DNA of 64,000 bases from JBMOMT01 sp049324835 (GCA_049324835.1 JBMOMT010000024.1:51569-115568), one strand, 5' to 3'. Positions 1-8,341 are shown, numbered from the stretch's first letter. Notes: generated by a model from the letters alone, not told the origin. Numbers and translations: made by a program.

Positions 1-4
1 AGCG

Positions 5-841
5 ATGACTGTGACCGACGACTTTATCATCGAAACCGACCGGCTGCGCCGCGAGTTTGGCGCGCTGGTGGCCGTGGCCAATGTGAGCATCAAGGTGCGG
101 CCCAACACCATCCACTCTATCATCGGCCCCAACGGGGCCGGCAAGACCACGTTCTTTAACCTGTTGAGCGGCAACCTCGAGCCGACGAGTGGGCGGGTGT
201 TTTTCAAAGGGCATGACATCACCCACCTGCCGATGCACCGCACCGCCCACCTGGGCATTGGCCGCTCCTTCCAGATCACCAATATCTTTCCCAACCTGAC
301 CGTCCTGGAAAACGTACGGTTGGCCTGCCAGGCCTTGGGCGGGGACAATTTCCGGCTGTTCGAAAGTCACCGCCGTTTCCGCCGCTACGAGGAGCGCGCC
401 TGGGAGGTCATCCGTCTGGTTGGTCTGCAGAGGGAGGCCTACGCTCTGGCACGTATGTTGCCCCACGGCGGTCAGCGTAAACTGGAGCTGGCCATGATCC
501 TGGCCCCAGATCCGGAAGTGCTGATGCTCGATGAGCCCACGGCCGGCATGGCCGCCGAACAGGTGCCAGAGTTGATCGACCTGATCCGCCAGGTCCAAAA
601 GGTCGGAGACAAAACGGTGTTGCTGGTGGAACACAACATGAACGTCGTCATGAGCATTTCAGACACCATCACTGTGATGCACCAGGGGCAGGTGTTGGCC
701 GAAGGGACTCCTGCCGAGATCGCCGCCAACGGGGTTGTTCAGAGCGCCTACCTGGGCGGCTTGTACGATCTGGGCCACAAGGGAGTGGAGGGGACGGAGG
801 GGGCAGAGGGGGCAGAGGGGACGGAGGGGAATAGGATATGA
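5..841 (+). CDS. livG: ABC transporter ATP-binding protein, LivG/UrtD type
   Basis: This is an ATPase subunit of a hydrophobic amino-acid/amide (HAAT) importer, acting at the inner face of the membrane. Walker A GPNGAGKTT is at about residues 41-49, an HGGQ-type signature near 153-157 and Walker B VLMLDEP near 172-178. The C-terminal EHNMNVVMSISD region is typical of LivG. The start is the first ATG in the window; an upstream start cannot be excluded. The last 20 residues are an unusual Glu-Gly-X tripeptide run encoded by 9-bp G-rich repeats, which look added to the normal end (LGGLYDLG). Its stop overlaps the next gene's ATG by four bases. The substrate cannot be read from the sequence; urea is possible but unproven. 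Confidence 0.9.
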   Translation: MTVTDDFIIETDRLRREFGALVAVANVSIKVRPNTIHSIIGPNGAGKTTFFNLLSGNLEPTSGRVFFKGHDITHLPMHRTAHLGIGRSFQITNIFPNLTVLENVRLACQALGGDNFRLFESHRRFRRYEERAWEVIRLVGLQREAYALARMLPHGGQRKLELAMILAPDPEVLMLDEPTAGMAAEQVPELIDLIRQVQKVGDKTVLLVEHNMNVVMSISDTITVMHQGQVLAEGTPAEIAANGVVQSAYLGGLYDLGHKGVEGTEGAEGAEGTEGNRI

Positions 842-1437
842 GTTCCAAGGCAAAAAAGGGGTATCACAAGATTCTGGCCTGGCAGAGGGCGCACGAATTG
901 ACGTTATCGGTGTATCGGCTTCTCGAGAATTTCCCGCGCCACGAGCTGTATGGCCTGACAAAACAACTGCGCGACGCAGCGGTATCCGTGCCGGCCAATA
1001 TCGTCGAGGGTTATGGTCGCAATACGACACGCCAGTATCTCTACCATCTCAATGTCTCTTGGGGCTCATTGGCCGAGGTGGAGTACTATCTTGAGCTTGC
1101 CTGTGATCTGCACTACATCTCTCAGGATCAGTACGACACCGGCGAGGCTTTGCGACGGGAGACAGCCTACCTGCTTCATCGTCTCATCCTGTCTATTGTC
1201 GAGAAAATCGAGCACGATAAGGAAGCCAAACGCACGTTGAAGGAACAGCCAGAGATATACCTCGCAGACGACCTCCCCGCCCTGGCCGTCTTTGATCCCC
1301 TCTATCTCCCTCTCCCCCTTGCCCCTTCTACCCCTTCTGCCCCCTCTACCCCCTCTGCCCCCTCTACCCCCTCTGCCCCCTCTGCTCCTTCTGTCTCCTC
1401 TGGCCCCTTTGATCCCTCTGCCTCGTCTACCAAGGAG
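784..1437. repeat. Inverted 9-bp-period repeats flanking a four-helix-bundle gene
   Basis: The left block at about 784-833 is built from nonamers of the type GAGGGGGCA or GAGGGGACG. The right block at about 1305-1437 is built from CCCCCTCTG and CCCCCTCTA nonamers, which are the reverse complement of the left type. The two blocks bracket the four-helix-bundle gene inside an otherwise continuous ABC operon. Read as protein they give Glu-Gly-X repeats on the left and X-Pro-Ser repeats on the right. The arrangement resembles an inserted cassette with purine/pyrimidine-biased inverted ends. No target duplication was recognised. Confidence 0.65.
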
Positions 1438-1446
1438 GGCGTATAA
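838..1446 (+). CDS. Four-helix bundle protein (S23/IVP family) with Pro-Ser repeat tail
   Basis: The first 130 residues match the four-helix-bundle family related to proteins encoded in 23S rRNA intervening sequences. Family landmarks are visible: WQRAHELTLSVYR, a FPRHELYGLTKQLRDAAVS stretch, NIVEGYGR, and an alpha-helical YYLELACDLHYI region. The function of this family is not known; Avd in diversity-generating retroelements has the same fold. From about residue 155 the protein becomes a low-complexity Ala/Thr-Pro-Ser tail encoded by 9-bp repeats. The gene overlaps livG by four bases (ATGA), and its stop overlaps the livF start (TAATG), so it is translated within the transporter operon. It has no obvious role in transport and looks inserted. 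Confidence 0.8.
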   Translation: MSSKAKKGYHKILAWQRAHELTLSVYRLLENFPRHELYGLTKQLRDAAVSVPANIVEGYGRNTTRQYLYHLNVSWGSLAEVEYYLELACDLHYISQDQYDTGEALRRETAYLLHRLILSIVEKIEHDKEAKRTLKEQPEIYLADDLPALAVFDPLYLPLPLAPSTPSAPSTPSAPSTPSAPSAPSVSSGPFDPSASSTKEGV

Positions 1447-2150
1447 TGGACAATTTGCTTCAAGTTCGTGACATCCACACCTTCATCGGTCAGTTCCACA
1501 TCCTGCAAGGGGTGACGGTGGACGTACCCAAGGGCAGCATCATCGCCCTGCTGGGCCGCAACGGGGCGGGCAAAACGACGACGCTCAAATCGATCCTGGG
1601 ACTGACCCCGCCCCGCCAGGGAAAGGTGATCTTGGCCGGGCAGGAAATCCAGGGGCGGCGCAGTTTCGACATCGCCGCCATGGGCATCGGTTTTGTGCCG
1701 GAGCACCGGGCCATCTTTCGCGACTTGAGCGTGCTGGAAAATCTACGCATCGCCGAGCGCAAAAAAGGCGATCTGGCGCGCAAAGAGGACTTTATTTTCT
1801 CACTTTTTCCCGACCTGAAACGGCTGATCAAACTGCCCGGCACGCACCTGTCCGGCGGCCAGCAGCAAATGCTGGCCGTGGCCCGCGCCCTGGTGCCGGA
1901 TAACAGGCTGCTGCTCATCGACGAGCCCAGCGAGGGGCTGGCGCCGGTCATCATCGAACAAATGATGGAGGCCATCCGGCAACTCTCCGCCGAGACGACG
2001 GTGCTGCTGGTGGAACAGAATTTTATCGTCGCCAGCCAGTTGGCCCAAAGCTACGTCATCATCGAAGAGGGCCGCTCGGTCCAATCTGGCGCGATGGCCG
2101 ATCTGCTCCAGGATCAAGAAACGATCCACCGTTATCTGGGCGCAGCCTAG
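1446..2150 (+). CDS. livF: ABC transporter ATP-binding protein, LivF type
   Basis: This is the second ATPase subunit of the HAAT importer. Walker A GRNGAGKTT lies at residues 37-45, the signature LSGGQQQ at about 135-141, and Walker B LLLIDEP just after. The ending EQNFIVASQLAQ is characteristic of LivF/UrtE. At 234 residues it is full length for the family. The ATG at 1446 overlaps the stop of the four-helix-bundle gene (TAATG), suggesting translational coupling across the inserted gene. The normal operon partner order, livG-livF-livH-livM, is otherwise preserved. Confidence 0.92.
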   Translation: MDNLLQVRDIHTFIGQFHILQGVTVDVPKGSIIALLGRNGAGKTTTLKSILGLTPPRQGKVILAGQEIQGRRSFDIAAMGIGFVPEHRAIFRDLSVLENLRIAERKKGDLARKEDFIFSLFPDLKRLIKLPGTHLSGGQQQMLAVARALVPDNRLLLIDEPSEGLAPVIIEQMMEAIRQLSAETTVLLVEQNFIVASQLAQSYVIIEEGRSVQSGAMADLLQDQETIHRYLGAA

Positions 2151-2175
2151 CTGTGACGCCTGAAAGGAATGCACG

Positions 2176-3759
2176 ATGAACGATCTTTGGCAAGGGTTAC
2201 GCAAGAACCGAACGCTCATCCTCACCCTGCTGGTGCTGGCCCTGCTGTTTCTGATGGCCACCCAGGGAATGAGCACCAACGACTGGGTCATCACGGCGCT
2301 GCGTGGGCTGTCGGTGGGTGCGGTGACCTTTCTCGTCGCCGCCGGCTTTTCGATCATCCTGGGACTGATGGACGTGCTCAACCTGGCGCAAGGCACGCTG
2401 TTCATGGTCGGGGCCTACGTGGGCTGGAGCGTCTTTGTGCGCCCCGATACGTTCCTCGACGTCCTCACGCCGATCATTCTGCTGGTTGCCGGGTTCATGC
2501 TCGGCCCGCTGTGGAAAAACCTGCTGGCGCGGTTGAGTCTGCCCCGGCAGGTTGCCCGCATCTGGCCGTGGCTTGTTCTGATCCTGGCGCTGTTGCTGCT
2601 GGCGATCACCCTGCCGCGCGTGCCCATCACCATGTGGAATCACGAAGACTATAGTGATAGCCCCGTCGTCTGGACGATGAACTATGAAGGCGGGCTTACC
2701 CCTTCCCTGATCGTGCCCGCCCGCTTTGTGGATACCTCACCGATCCTGTGCTGGCTTGGTTTGCTCCTGGCGAGTGGACTGATCTCCCTCAGCCTGACCG
2801 GCTTTTCCTGGCGACGGAGCGGCGGCGGCCCCTCGGCTGCCCGGCTGCCGTGGAAAGGCCCACTGCTCTTTTTCGTTCTGGCGGTGGTGGGCATCGGCAT
2901 CTACTGGTTCAACGACGAACTGACGGCCTGGATGCTCGGCCTGGATAGCACCCTGCTGTTCTTCTTCGCCGTCGTGGTGGCTACGCTGACCGGCGCCGCC
3001 CTGGGCGCGCTGATGGAGGCCTCGCTCATCCGGCCCCTGTACGCCCGGCCCACCTACCAACTCATGCTGACACTGGGCCTGGGCCTGCTGGGCATCGAGA
3101 TGGTGCGGGCGATATGGGGCCGCTCCGGGTTCACCATGCCCCGGCCATCTTTCTTTGCCAATTCCGGGGAGGGTTGCCCGGCCACCAGCCTGGCAGGGTG
3201 GCTGCAGAACAAGTGCCGCATCCTCGAGATCACCATCGGCGGCGAGACGGCCCGCATCCGCACCTACAACGAGATCTTTGTCATCTTGATGGGCCTGATC
3301 GTGCTCGTCGTCGTCTGGCTGTTGATCCAGCGCACGCGTCTGGGCATGGTCATCCGCGCCGGCGTGCAAGACAGCGAAATGGTCGAGGCGCTGGGCATCA
3401 ACGTGCGCCAGGTCTTTACACTCGTCTTTGCGCTGGGCGTGGGATTGGCCGCGCTGGGGGGGGTGTTATCCGGCCCCTCCACGGGCCTTTCCGACCTGAT
3501 GGGTGAGCATCTGCTGCTGGGCGGGCTGATCGCGCTGGCCATCGGCGGGCTGACCAGCTATCCGGGCGCGGCAGTCGGCTCGGTGTTGGTGGGGCTGGTG
3601 CAGCAGTTCATCATCAAGTATGGCCAGATCGGCATCAAGTTACCTTTCCTGGCCGAGCCGTTCAAACCCACCCCGCCGCTGGTGCCCTCTTCTACGGTGT
3701 TGTTGATGATCATCATCCTGGTGATCATGCCGCAGGGGCTCTTGGGCCGGAAGGAGTGA
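2176..3759 (+). CDS. livH: Branched-chain amino acid type ABC permease LivH, enlarged
   Basis: This is the LivH-type permease that forms the membrane channel with LivM. The conserved opening helix followed by GFSIILGLMDVLNLAQG appears near residues 55-72, and the EAA-like loop RAGVQDSEMVEALGIN near 395-410. At 527 residues it is far longer than the usual 290-310. The extra ~150-200 residues after the first conserved block contain additional hydrophobic segments (for example LLLAITLPRVPI and LLFFVLAVVGIGIYW) and a soluble stretch. An AAGGA ribosome site precedes the ATG by eight bases. It is followed three bases later by livM. The insertion is visible directly; its role is unknown. Confidence 0.88.
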   Translation: MNDLWQGLRKNRTLILTLLVLALLFLMATQGMSTNDWVITALRGLSVGAVTFLVAAGFSIILGLMDVLNLAQGTLFMVGAYVGWSVFVRPDTFLDVLTPIILLVAGFMLGPLWKNLLARLSLPRQVARIWPWLVLILALLLLAITLPRVPITMWNHEDYSDSPVVWTMNYEGGLTPSLIVPARFVDTSPILCWLGLLLASGLISLSLTGFSWRRSGGGPSAARLPWKGPLLFFVLAVVGIGIYWFNDELTAWMLGLDSTLLFFFAVVVATLTGAALGALMEASLIRPLYARPTYQLMLTLGLGLLGIEMVRAIWGRSGFTMPRPSFFANSGEGCPATSLAGWLQNKCRILEITIGGETARIRTYNEIFVILMGLIVLVVVWLLIQRTRLGMVIRAGVQDSEMVEALGINVRQVFTLVFALGVGLAALGGVLSGPSTGLSDLMGEHLLLGGLIALAIGGLTSYPGAAVGSVLVGLVQQFIIKYGQIGIKLPFLAEPFKPTPPLVPSSTVLLMIIILVIMPQGLLGRKE

Positions 3760-3762
3760 GCC

Positions 3763-4842
3763 ATGACATCACAAACCGCAAGCCACAAATCGCCTGCTGT
3801 GAATTGGCTCAAGGGCAACCTGCCTCTGCTGGTGCTCATCGTTGCCCTTTCCGCTTTGCCGTTCGTGCTGGCCCTCGTAAACGGCCAATCCATTTCCAGC
3901 CTGCTGGCTAACGAGTCGGGCAACTCCAAGTTCATCCAGGGCCTGCTGATCGAGGTGTTCATCCTGGCCGTTTATGCCATCAGCTACGACCTGGTGCTGG
4001 GCATCACCGGTTTGTTGTCTTTCGGCCACGCCATGTTTTTCGCCGTCGGCGCCTACCTGACGGGTATCATGCTCAAGAGCTTTGGCTGGTCGCTTTTGCC
4101 AACGATGGGGGTGGTTGTCGCGGCGGGCATCGTGCAGGCGTTGTTATTCAGCGTCGTCTTGCCCCGCGTCAAGGAGGGGTTGACCTTTGCCCTGGTGACA
4201 TTGGGCATGGCCTCGGTTTTTAGCATCGTCATCGGCACACGCGAGCTGGCCGATTACACCGGCGCCGATGTCGGCCTGCAAGGCATCCCCCGGCCCGACT
4301 TTCTCAACCCCTCCACGCAGCGGCTGCGTTTCTACTTTGTGGCGCTGGCCTTCGCCGTGCTGGTGTACCTGTTTTACCGGCGCTTTGTCGATTCACCCAC
4401 CGGCCGGGTGTGCGTCGCCATCCGCGAGAACGAGAACCGGGCCAGGATGTTGGGCTTTAACACCTTCTGGTTCAAACTGGTGGCTTTGATCGTATCGGCC
4501 ATCACCGCCGGGCTGGCCGGCACGATGAATGCCCTCTACAAGCCCATCGTCAGCCCCGAGATCGCCGGCATGGCCTATACCGTGGGTGCGCTGCTCATGA
4601 TCCTCATCGGCGGCATGGGCACACTCAGCGGGGCGATGGTCGGCGCGGCGGCTTACAAACTGTTGGATTTTTACCTGCACAAGTGGTTCGAGGAGAACGC
4701 CGGTTTTATCCTGGGGCTGGTGTACGTCGTATTTGTGGTCTTTGTGCCGTATGGCATCGTCGGCACGTGGCGGCTGCGCAGCTTTCAATGGAAACAGGGC
4801 TGGCAGCGTATCTGGCGCACCTTGGGCGATCGGGCCAGGTGA
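3763..4842 (+). CDS. livM: Branched-chain amino acid type ABC permease LivM
   Basis: This is the second membrane subunit of the HAAT importer. It shows the LivM hallmark YDLVLGITGLLSFGHAMFFAVGAYLTG and the cytoplasmic coupling loop RENENRARMLGFNTFWFKL, with about eight to ten hydrophobic segments in 359 residues. The ribosome site GGAGTGA overlaps the livH stop region. The periplasmic binding protein that must feed this importer is not in the window and is probably upstream. About 107 bases separate livM from the PLP enzyme that follows. Confidence 0.92.
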   Translation: MTSQTASHKSPAVNWLKGNLPLLVLIVALSALPFVLALVNGQSISSLLANESGNSKFIQGLLIEVFILAVYAISYDLVLGITGLLSFGHAMFFAVGAYLTGIMLKSFGWSLLPTMGVVVAAGIVQALLFSVVLPRVKEGLTFALVTLGMASVFSIVIGTRELADYTGADVGLQGIPRPDFLNPSTQRLRFYFVALAFAVLVYLFYRRFVDSPTGRVCVAIRENENRARMLGFNTFWFKLVALIVSAITAGLAGTMNALYKPIVSPEIAGMAYTVGALLMILIGGMGTLSGAMVGAAAYKLLDFYLHKWFEENAGFILGLVYVVFVVFVPYGIVGTWRLRSFQWKQGWQRIWRTLGDRAR

Positions 4843-4949
4843 TCTCGTCGGCTTTTCGCGGTTCAGGCGCGTCCTTGAGGAGGCTTTCTTCTGGGCGCGC
4901 TGTTTTTTCCGAGCCCTTTTGTGGCAAAAAACTCATTGGAGGAGAGGAA

Positions 4950-6410
4950 ATGTGCGCAGAAGGCATTCAGCTGCCTTTAAAAGGCGCGTCCAAAGAGATT
5001 ATCCTGTCCAGGATGCGAGCCATGCGCCAGGACGACGTCGACTGGCGGGCCGGCAACGTCTTTAGCCTGGTCTATTCCGCTGGTGAAGCAGCCACTGACC
5101 TGCTCAAAGAAGCCTATGCCCTGTTTTTCTCCGAAAACGCTCTCAACCCCACCGCCTTTCCCAGCCTGCGCCAGCTCGAGACCGAGGTGGTGGCCATGAG
5201 CGCCAACCTGCTGGGCGGCGATGGTGAGGTGGCCGGCAACATGACCTCCGGTGGTACGGAGAGCATTCTCATGGCGGTCAAAACGGCGCGCGATTGGGGT
5301 CGCGCCCGGCAGCCGGCCATCGAATCGCCCGAGATGATCCTGCCGATGTCGGCCCATCCGGCCTTTGAAAAGGCCGCTCATTACTTTGGCGTGCGACCAG
5401 TGCGCACGCCGGTGGGGCCCGATTTTCGCGCCGACGTCTCGGCCGTGCGCGCGGCCATCACACCCCGCACGGCGCTCATCGTCGGCTCGGCGCCCACCTA
5501 TCCCCACGGCGTGGTCGATCCCATTGCCGAGCTGGCTCAGGCGGCCCAGGAGCACGAGACCCTGCTCCACGTGGATGCCTGCGTGGGTGGTTTTATGCTG
5601 CCCTTTGTGCGTCAGTTGGGTTACCCGGTGCCCGATTTTGATTTCAGTGTGCCAGGGGTGACGTCACTATCGGCTGACCTGCACAAATACGGTTATGCTG
5701 CCAAAGGTGCTTCCGTGATCCTCTACCGCAACCGCGAGCTGCAACGGCATCAACTCTTTGTTTACACCGACTGGCCCGGCGGCATTTACGCCTCACCCAC
5801 CGTGGCCGGAACACGCTCCGGCGGAGCCATCGCCGCCGCCTGGGCGATCATGCATTACCTGGGACGAGAGGGCTACCTGGCCATCGCCGAGAAGGTGATG
5901 CAGACGGCGGTGCGGCTTCGAGAAGGCATCAGCGCTATCCCCGGCATCCACGTCTTGGGCGAGCCACACATGAGCCTGCTGGCTGTCGGCTCCGACGCTC
6001 TCGACATCTACGAGGTGGGCGACGAGATGTCGCTGCGCGGCTGGCACCTCGACCGGCAACAGTTCCCGCCCAGCCTGCACCTCACGGTCAACTATGCTCA
6101 CATCGAGCGGGCCGATGCATTTCTCGACGATCTGGCCACAGCGGTGCGGTTGGCCAAAAGACCCAGCCTGCGCAAGGCAGGCAACACGCTCACCCTGGCC
6201 CTGGCCGGCCGGGCCGCCAGGCTCTTGCCGGAAAAACTCGTCAGCCGTCTGACGGCTCGAGCCTCGGCCTTGCTGGGCATCGGTGGTGGCGGATTGCCAC
6301 GCCGTTCGGCGGCCATGTACGGCATGATGGGGTCACTGCCCAACCGCGGCGATCTCAAAGAACTGGTGCTGGATCTGGTGCAACAGTTCACCCGCCCCCC
6401 AGAAGGATGA
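4950..6410 (+). CDS. PLP-dependent sphingosine-1-phosphate lyase-like enzyme
   Basis: This 486-residue protein belongs to the group II decarboxylase/aspartate-aminotransferase fold and most resembles sphingosine-1-phosphate lyases. Landmarks are the MTSGGTESILMAVKTARD phosphate-binding helix, HVDACVGGF with the cofactor Asp, and SADLHKYGYAAKG with the Schiff-base Lys. Members cleave phosphorylated long-chain bases or decarboxylate amino acids; the actual substrate here is not known. An in-frame ORF extends back into livM, but GGAGGAGAGG directly before ATG 4950 fixes the start. It may be co-transcribed with the liv operon. Confidence 0.85.
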   Translation: MCAEGIQLPLKGASKEIILSRMRAMRQDDVDWRAGNVFSLVYSAGEAATDLLKEAYALFFSENALNPTAFPSLRQLETEVVAMSANLLGGDGEVAGNMTSGGTESILMAVKTARDWGRARQPAIESPEMILPMSAHPAFEKAAHYFGVRPVRTPVGPDFRADVSAVRAAITPRTALIVGSAPTYPHGVVDPIAELAQAAQEHETLLHVDACVGGFMLPFVRQLGYPVPDFDFSVPGVTSLSADLHKYGYAAKGASVILYRNRELQRHQLFVYTDWPGGIYASPTVAGTRSGGAIAAAWAIMHYLGREGYLAIAEKVMQTAVRLREGISAIPGIHVLGEPHMSLLAVGSDALDIYEVGDEMSLRGWHLDRQQFPPSLHLTVNYAHIERADAFLDDLATAVRLAKRPSLRKAGNTLTLALAGRAARLLPEKLVSRLTARASALLGIGGGGLPRRSAAMYGMMGSLPNRGDLKELVLDLVQQFTRPPEG

Positions 6411-6436
6411 AACATACACCCAGGCAGGAGTTGGAC

Positions 6437-6465
6437 TTGACAGGATACCCCAAGGGGTGTATAAT
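6437..6465 (+). promoter_or_regulatory. Consensus sigma-70-type promoter of the zinc regulator gene
   Basis: TTGACA at 6437-6442 and TATAAT at 6460-6465 are separated by 17 bases, a perfect match to the housekeeping consensus. The predicted start of transcription near 6472 falls at the edge of the inverted-repeat operator at 6473-6491. Confidence 0.85.
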
Positions 6466-6472
6466 GCCCCTA

Positions 6473-6491
6473 ATTGAAAAACTTTTTCGAT
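6473..6491. promoter_or_regulatory. Inverted-repeat operator (candidate Zur/Fur box 1)
   Basis: The site has the form ATTGAAAAA-C-TTTTTCGAT, a near-perfect palindrome centred on C6482. It sits at the predicted transcription start of the Fur-family gene, which suits autorepression. Almost the same sequence recurs at 6963-6977 before the metal-binding protein gene. Confidence 0.7.
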
Positions 6492-6504
6492 TATAGGATG
6501 ACTC

Positions 6505-6927
6505 GTGGACGCCAAAGACTCAAATATGGCTTGTGCGTTGCAGGCCAACGGCTACAAACTCACCGCGCCGCGGCTGGCAGTGATCGCCGTGCTGCAGGCT
6601 GGGGAGCCCCACCTGACGCCGGGAGAGGTGTACGAACGCGGCAAGGCTGTCTATCCACGGTTAGGGTTGACCACCGTCTACCGCACGCTGGATATCCTGG
6701 CCGAGCTGGGCTTTCTGCACCGCCCGCACATGGGTGACAATGCCGCCAGCTATAGCACCTGCGTCAGCGGCCATCACGGCCATATCGTCTGTTCTCGCTG
6801 CGATACGGTGATCGAGCTTGAGGAGTGTTATCTGCACGGCGCAGTTCAAGCGCTGGTGGATAGAACGGGTTTTCGCATCGACAGCCACTTTTTGGAGTTT
6901 ATCGGTCTCTGTCCCGATTGCCAATGA
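6505..6927 (+). CDS. Fur family transcriptional regulator, probably zinc-responsive
   Basis: This is a 140-residue Fur-superfamily repressor with an N-terminal winged helix (GYKLTAPRLAVIAVLQ, TTVYRTLDILAELGFL) and a C-terminal metal-binding dimer domain. The CSRC and terminal CPDC pairs form the structural zinc site, and HHGHIVC carries regulatory histidines. Its position directly before znuACB and the shared operator at both promoters point to a Zur role. A Mn or Fe sensor is possible, since the family cannot be sub-typed by eye. The start is GTG at 6505; the only nearby ATG would remove the beginning of helix 1. Confidence 0.85.
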   Translation: MDAKDSNMACALQANGYKLTAPRLAVIAVLQAGEPHLTPGEVYERGKAVYPRLGLTTVYRTLDILAELGFLHRPHMGDNAASYSTCVSGHHGHIVCSRCDTVIELEECYLHGAVQALVDRTGFRIDSHFLEFIGLCPDCQ

Positions 6928-6962
6928 GGGCGGCGCTGCACTTGCTTTTTTTTCGATACTAC

Positions 6963-6977
6963 TGAAAAACTTTTTCA
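6963..6977. promoter_or_regulatory. Inverted-repeat operator (candidate Zur/Fur box 2)
   Basis: TGAAAAA-C-TTTTTCA is a perfect 7-1-7 palindrome that matches the core of the site at 6473-6491. It lies 22 bases before the ATG of the znuA-like gene. The weak hexamer GATACT at 6955-6960 could be the -10 element; no clear -35 was seen. Confidence 0.7.
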
Positions 6978-6999
6978 ACTGGACGGGAGAAATGTCGAG

Positions 7000-8022
7000 A
7001 TGAAAAAACCTCATGGGAACTGGCTGCTGCCTGTTCTGACCGTTCTGGTCGTGGCGACTGTTATCGTCGGCGGCTGCCAATCAAAGACGCCGACGCCGAT
7101 GTCTGAGCCTCAAGAGACTGAACACGAGCACGCCATGCCGGAACTCGCGGCGGTGACGCTGGGTGAAGGCGAAAAGCTGAGCGTCGTCGCCACCACCAAC
7201 ATCGTGGGCGATGTGGTGGGCCGGGTAGGGGGTGATAAAATCGTACTGAAGGTGCTGATGGCGCCGGGCGTCGATCCTCACACTTACGTGCCCACGCCGT
7301 CGGATACGGCGGCCATTCACGATGCGCACATCGTTTTTGCCAACGGCGCCGGTTTGGAAGTGGATCTGGAAGAGGTGTTCGATACTGCTGGCGGCAGCGC
7401 GGCACATAGCCACGTTTCCGAAGGCCTCGACTTTCGCCCGGCTCCGGGCGGGGATGAACACGACGAAGCTGAATCCGAGGACGAGCACGATCACGGTGAC
7501 GTCGATCCACACGTCTGGTTCAGTGTGCCCAACGTGATCCATTGGGTGGAGAACGTGGAGCACGCGCTGAGTGCGCTAGACCCGGCCAACGCCGGGGTGT
7601 ATGCCGAAAACGCCGCGGCCTATGTGGCCGAACTGGAGGCGCTGGATGCCTGGGTGTTCGAGCAGGTGGCCGAGGTCCCGGCCGCCAACCGTAAGCTGGT
7701 GACCAATCATCCCGCCTTTGGTTACTTTGCCGACCGTTACGGCCTGGAGCAGGTGGGGGCAGTTTATCCGGTCAGCCCTTCGGCGGAACCGTCGGCGTTG
7801 GACATTGCCGCGCTTCAGGAGGCCATCCGCGAGTTTGGTGTGCCGGCTGTCTTTGCCGAGAGCACGGTCAACCCCAGGCTGGCGGAGCAGGTGGCCCAGG
7901 ATACGGGCGTCGTGTTGGTGCCACTGTACACCGGCTCGTTGGGTGGGCCGGGCAGCGGCGTCGAGTCTTACGTCGATCTGATCCGCTACGACGTGGCTGC
8001 CATCGTGAACGCGCTCAAGTGA
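7000..8022 (+). CDS. znuA: Zinc/manganese ABC transporter substrate-binding lipoprotein (ZnuA-like)
   Basis: This 340-residue protein has a lipoprotein signal (hydrophobic segment, then VGGC with Cys26), so it is anchored outside the membrane. The cluster A-I fold is recognisable from VVATTNIVGDVVGRVGG, MAPGVDPHTYVPTPSD and the C-terminal FAESTVNPRLAEQVAQDTG. A His/Asp/Glu-rich loop at about 149-172 (DEHDHGDVDPHVWF) is the hallmark of zinc-specific members. ATG 7000 lies 22 bases after the palindromic operator, giving a short leader. ATPase and permease genes follow downstream, separated by a repeat element. Confidence 0.92.
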   Translation: MKKPHGNWLLPVLTVLVVATVIVGGCQSKTPTPMSEPQETEHEHAMPELAAVTLGEGEKLSVVATTNIVGDVVGRVGGDKIVLKVLMAPGVDPHTYVPTPSDTAAIHDAHIVFANGAGLEVDLEEVFDTAGGSAAHSHVSEGLDFRPAPGGDEHDEAESEDEHDHGDVDPHVWFSVPNVIHWVENVEHALSALDPANAGVYAENAAAYVAELEALDAWVFEQVAEVPAANRKLVTNHPAFGYFADRYGLEQVGAVYPVSPSAEPSALDIAALQEAIREFGVPAVFAESTVNPRLAEQVAQDTGVVLVPLYTGSLGGPGSGVESYVDLIRYDVAAIVNALK

Positions 8023-8028
8023 GTCCGG

Positions 8029-8058
8029 TTGGGCCGGGGCGCGCAGATGTGATATAAT
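8029..8058 (+). promoter_or_regulatory. Possible promoter ahead of znuC
   Basis: TTGGGC at 8029-8034 and TATAAT at 8053-8058 are spaced by 18 bases. The -10 is perfect and the -35 is weak. It would let znuCB be transcribed separately from znuA, with the miniature element at 8084-8232 in the leader. Confidence 0.5.
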
Positions 8059-8083
8059 GGGCGTGGCTCAAGATTCACGCAAG

Positions 8084-8232
8084 GTAACTTGCTCACCCTC
8101 CCGCAGGCTTTTGTAGGGGCACGGCATTGCCGTGTCCCTGCCGCCGCAATTTGTCGATTCGCCAGCGTCCAGTTGGCTAGATTGTGGGACAGGATGAACG
8201 ATTTTAGCCTGCGGGAGGGTAGGCTGAGCAAT
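8084..8232. mobile_element. Miniature inverted-repeat element, copy A (degraded, inverted orientation)
   Basis: The left arm (GCTCACCCTCCCGCAGGCT at 8091-8109) pairs with the right arm starting AGCCTGCGGGAGGGT at 8206-8220 and ending in GGCTGAGC. The left terminus GTAACTTGCTCA is a one-base-insertion variant of the family end. The internal GGGGCACGGCAT.GCCGTG segment is shared with copies B and C, but copy A is in the opposite orientation. The right terminus has decayed and no target duplication is visible. It occupies most of the 319-bp gap between znuA and znuC. Confidence 0.75.
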
Positions 8233-8341
8233 GGAACTCGTGAGCGGGCCGTGGAATAACGTAGACGCTTCCCTGTCCATGGCCTTCCAGGTGACTGTCA
8301 CCAGCAGTGTTTGTGGTTGTAGGGGTAAGGTGCAGAGGATC

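Noticed and set aside
5..4842. Assignment of the transporter operon as urea (urtBCDE)
   Set aside because: Subunits are equally compatible with amino-acid or amide importers, and no binding protein or urease gene is present to decide.
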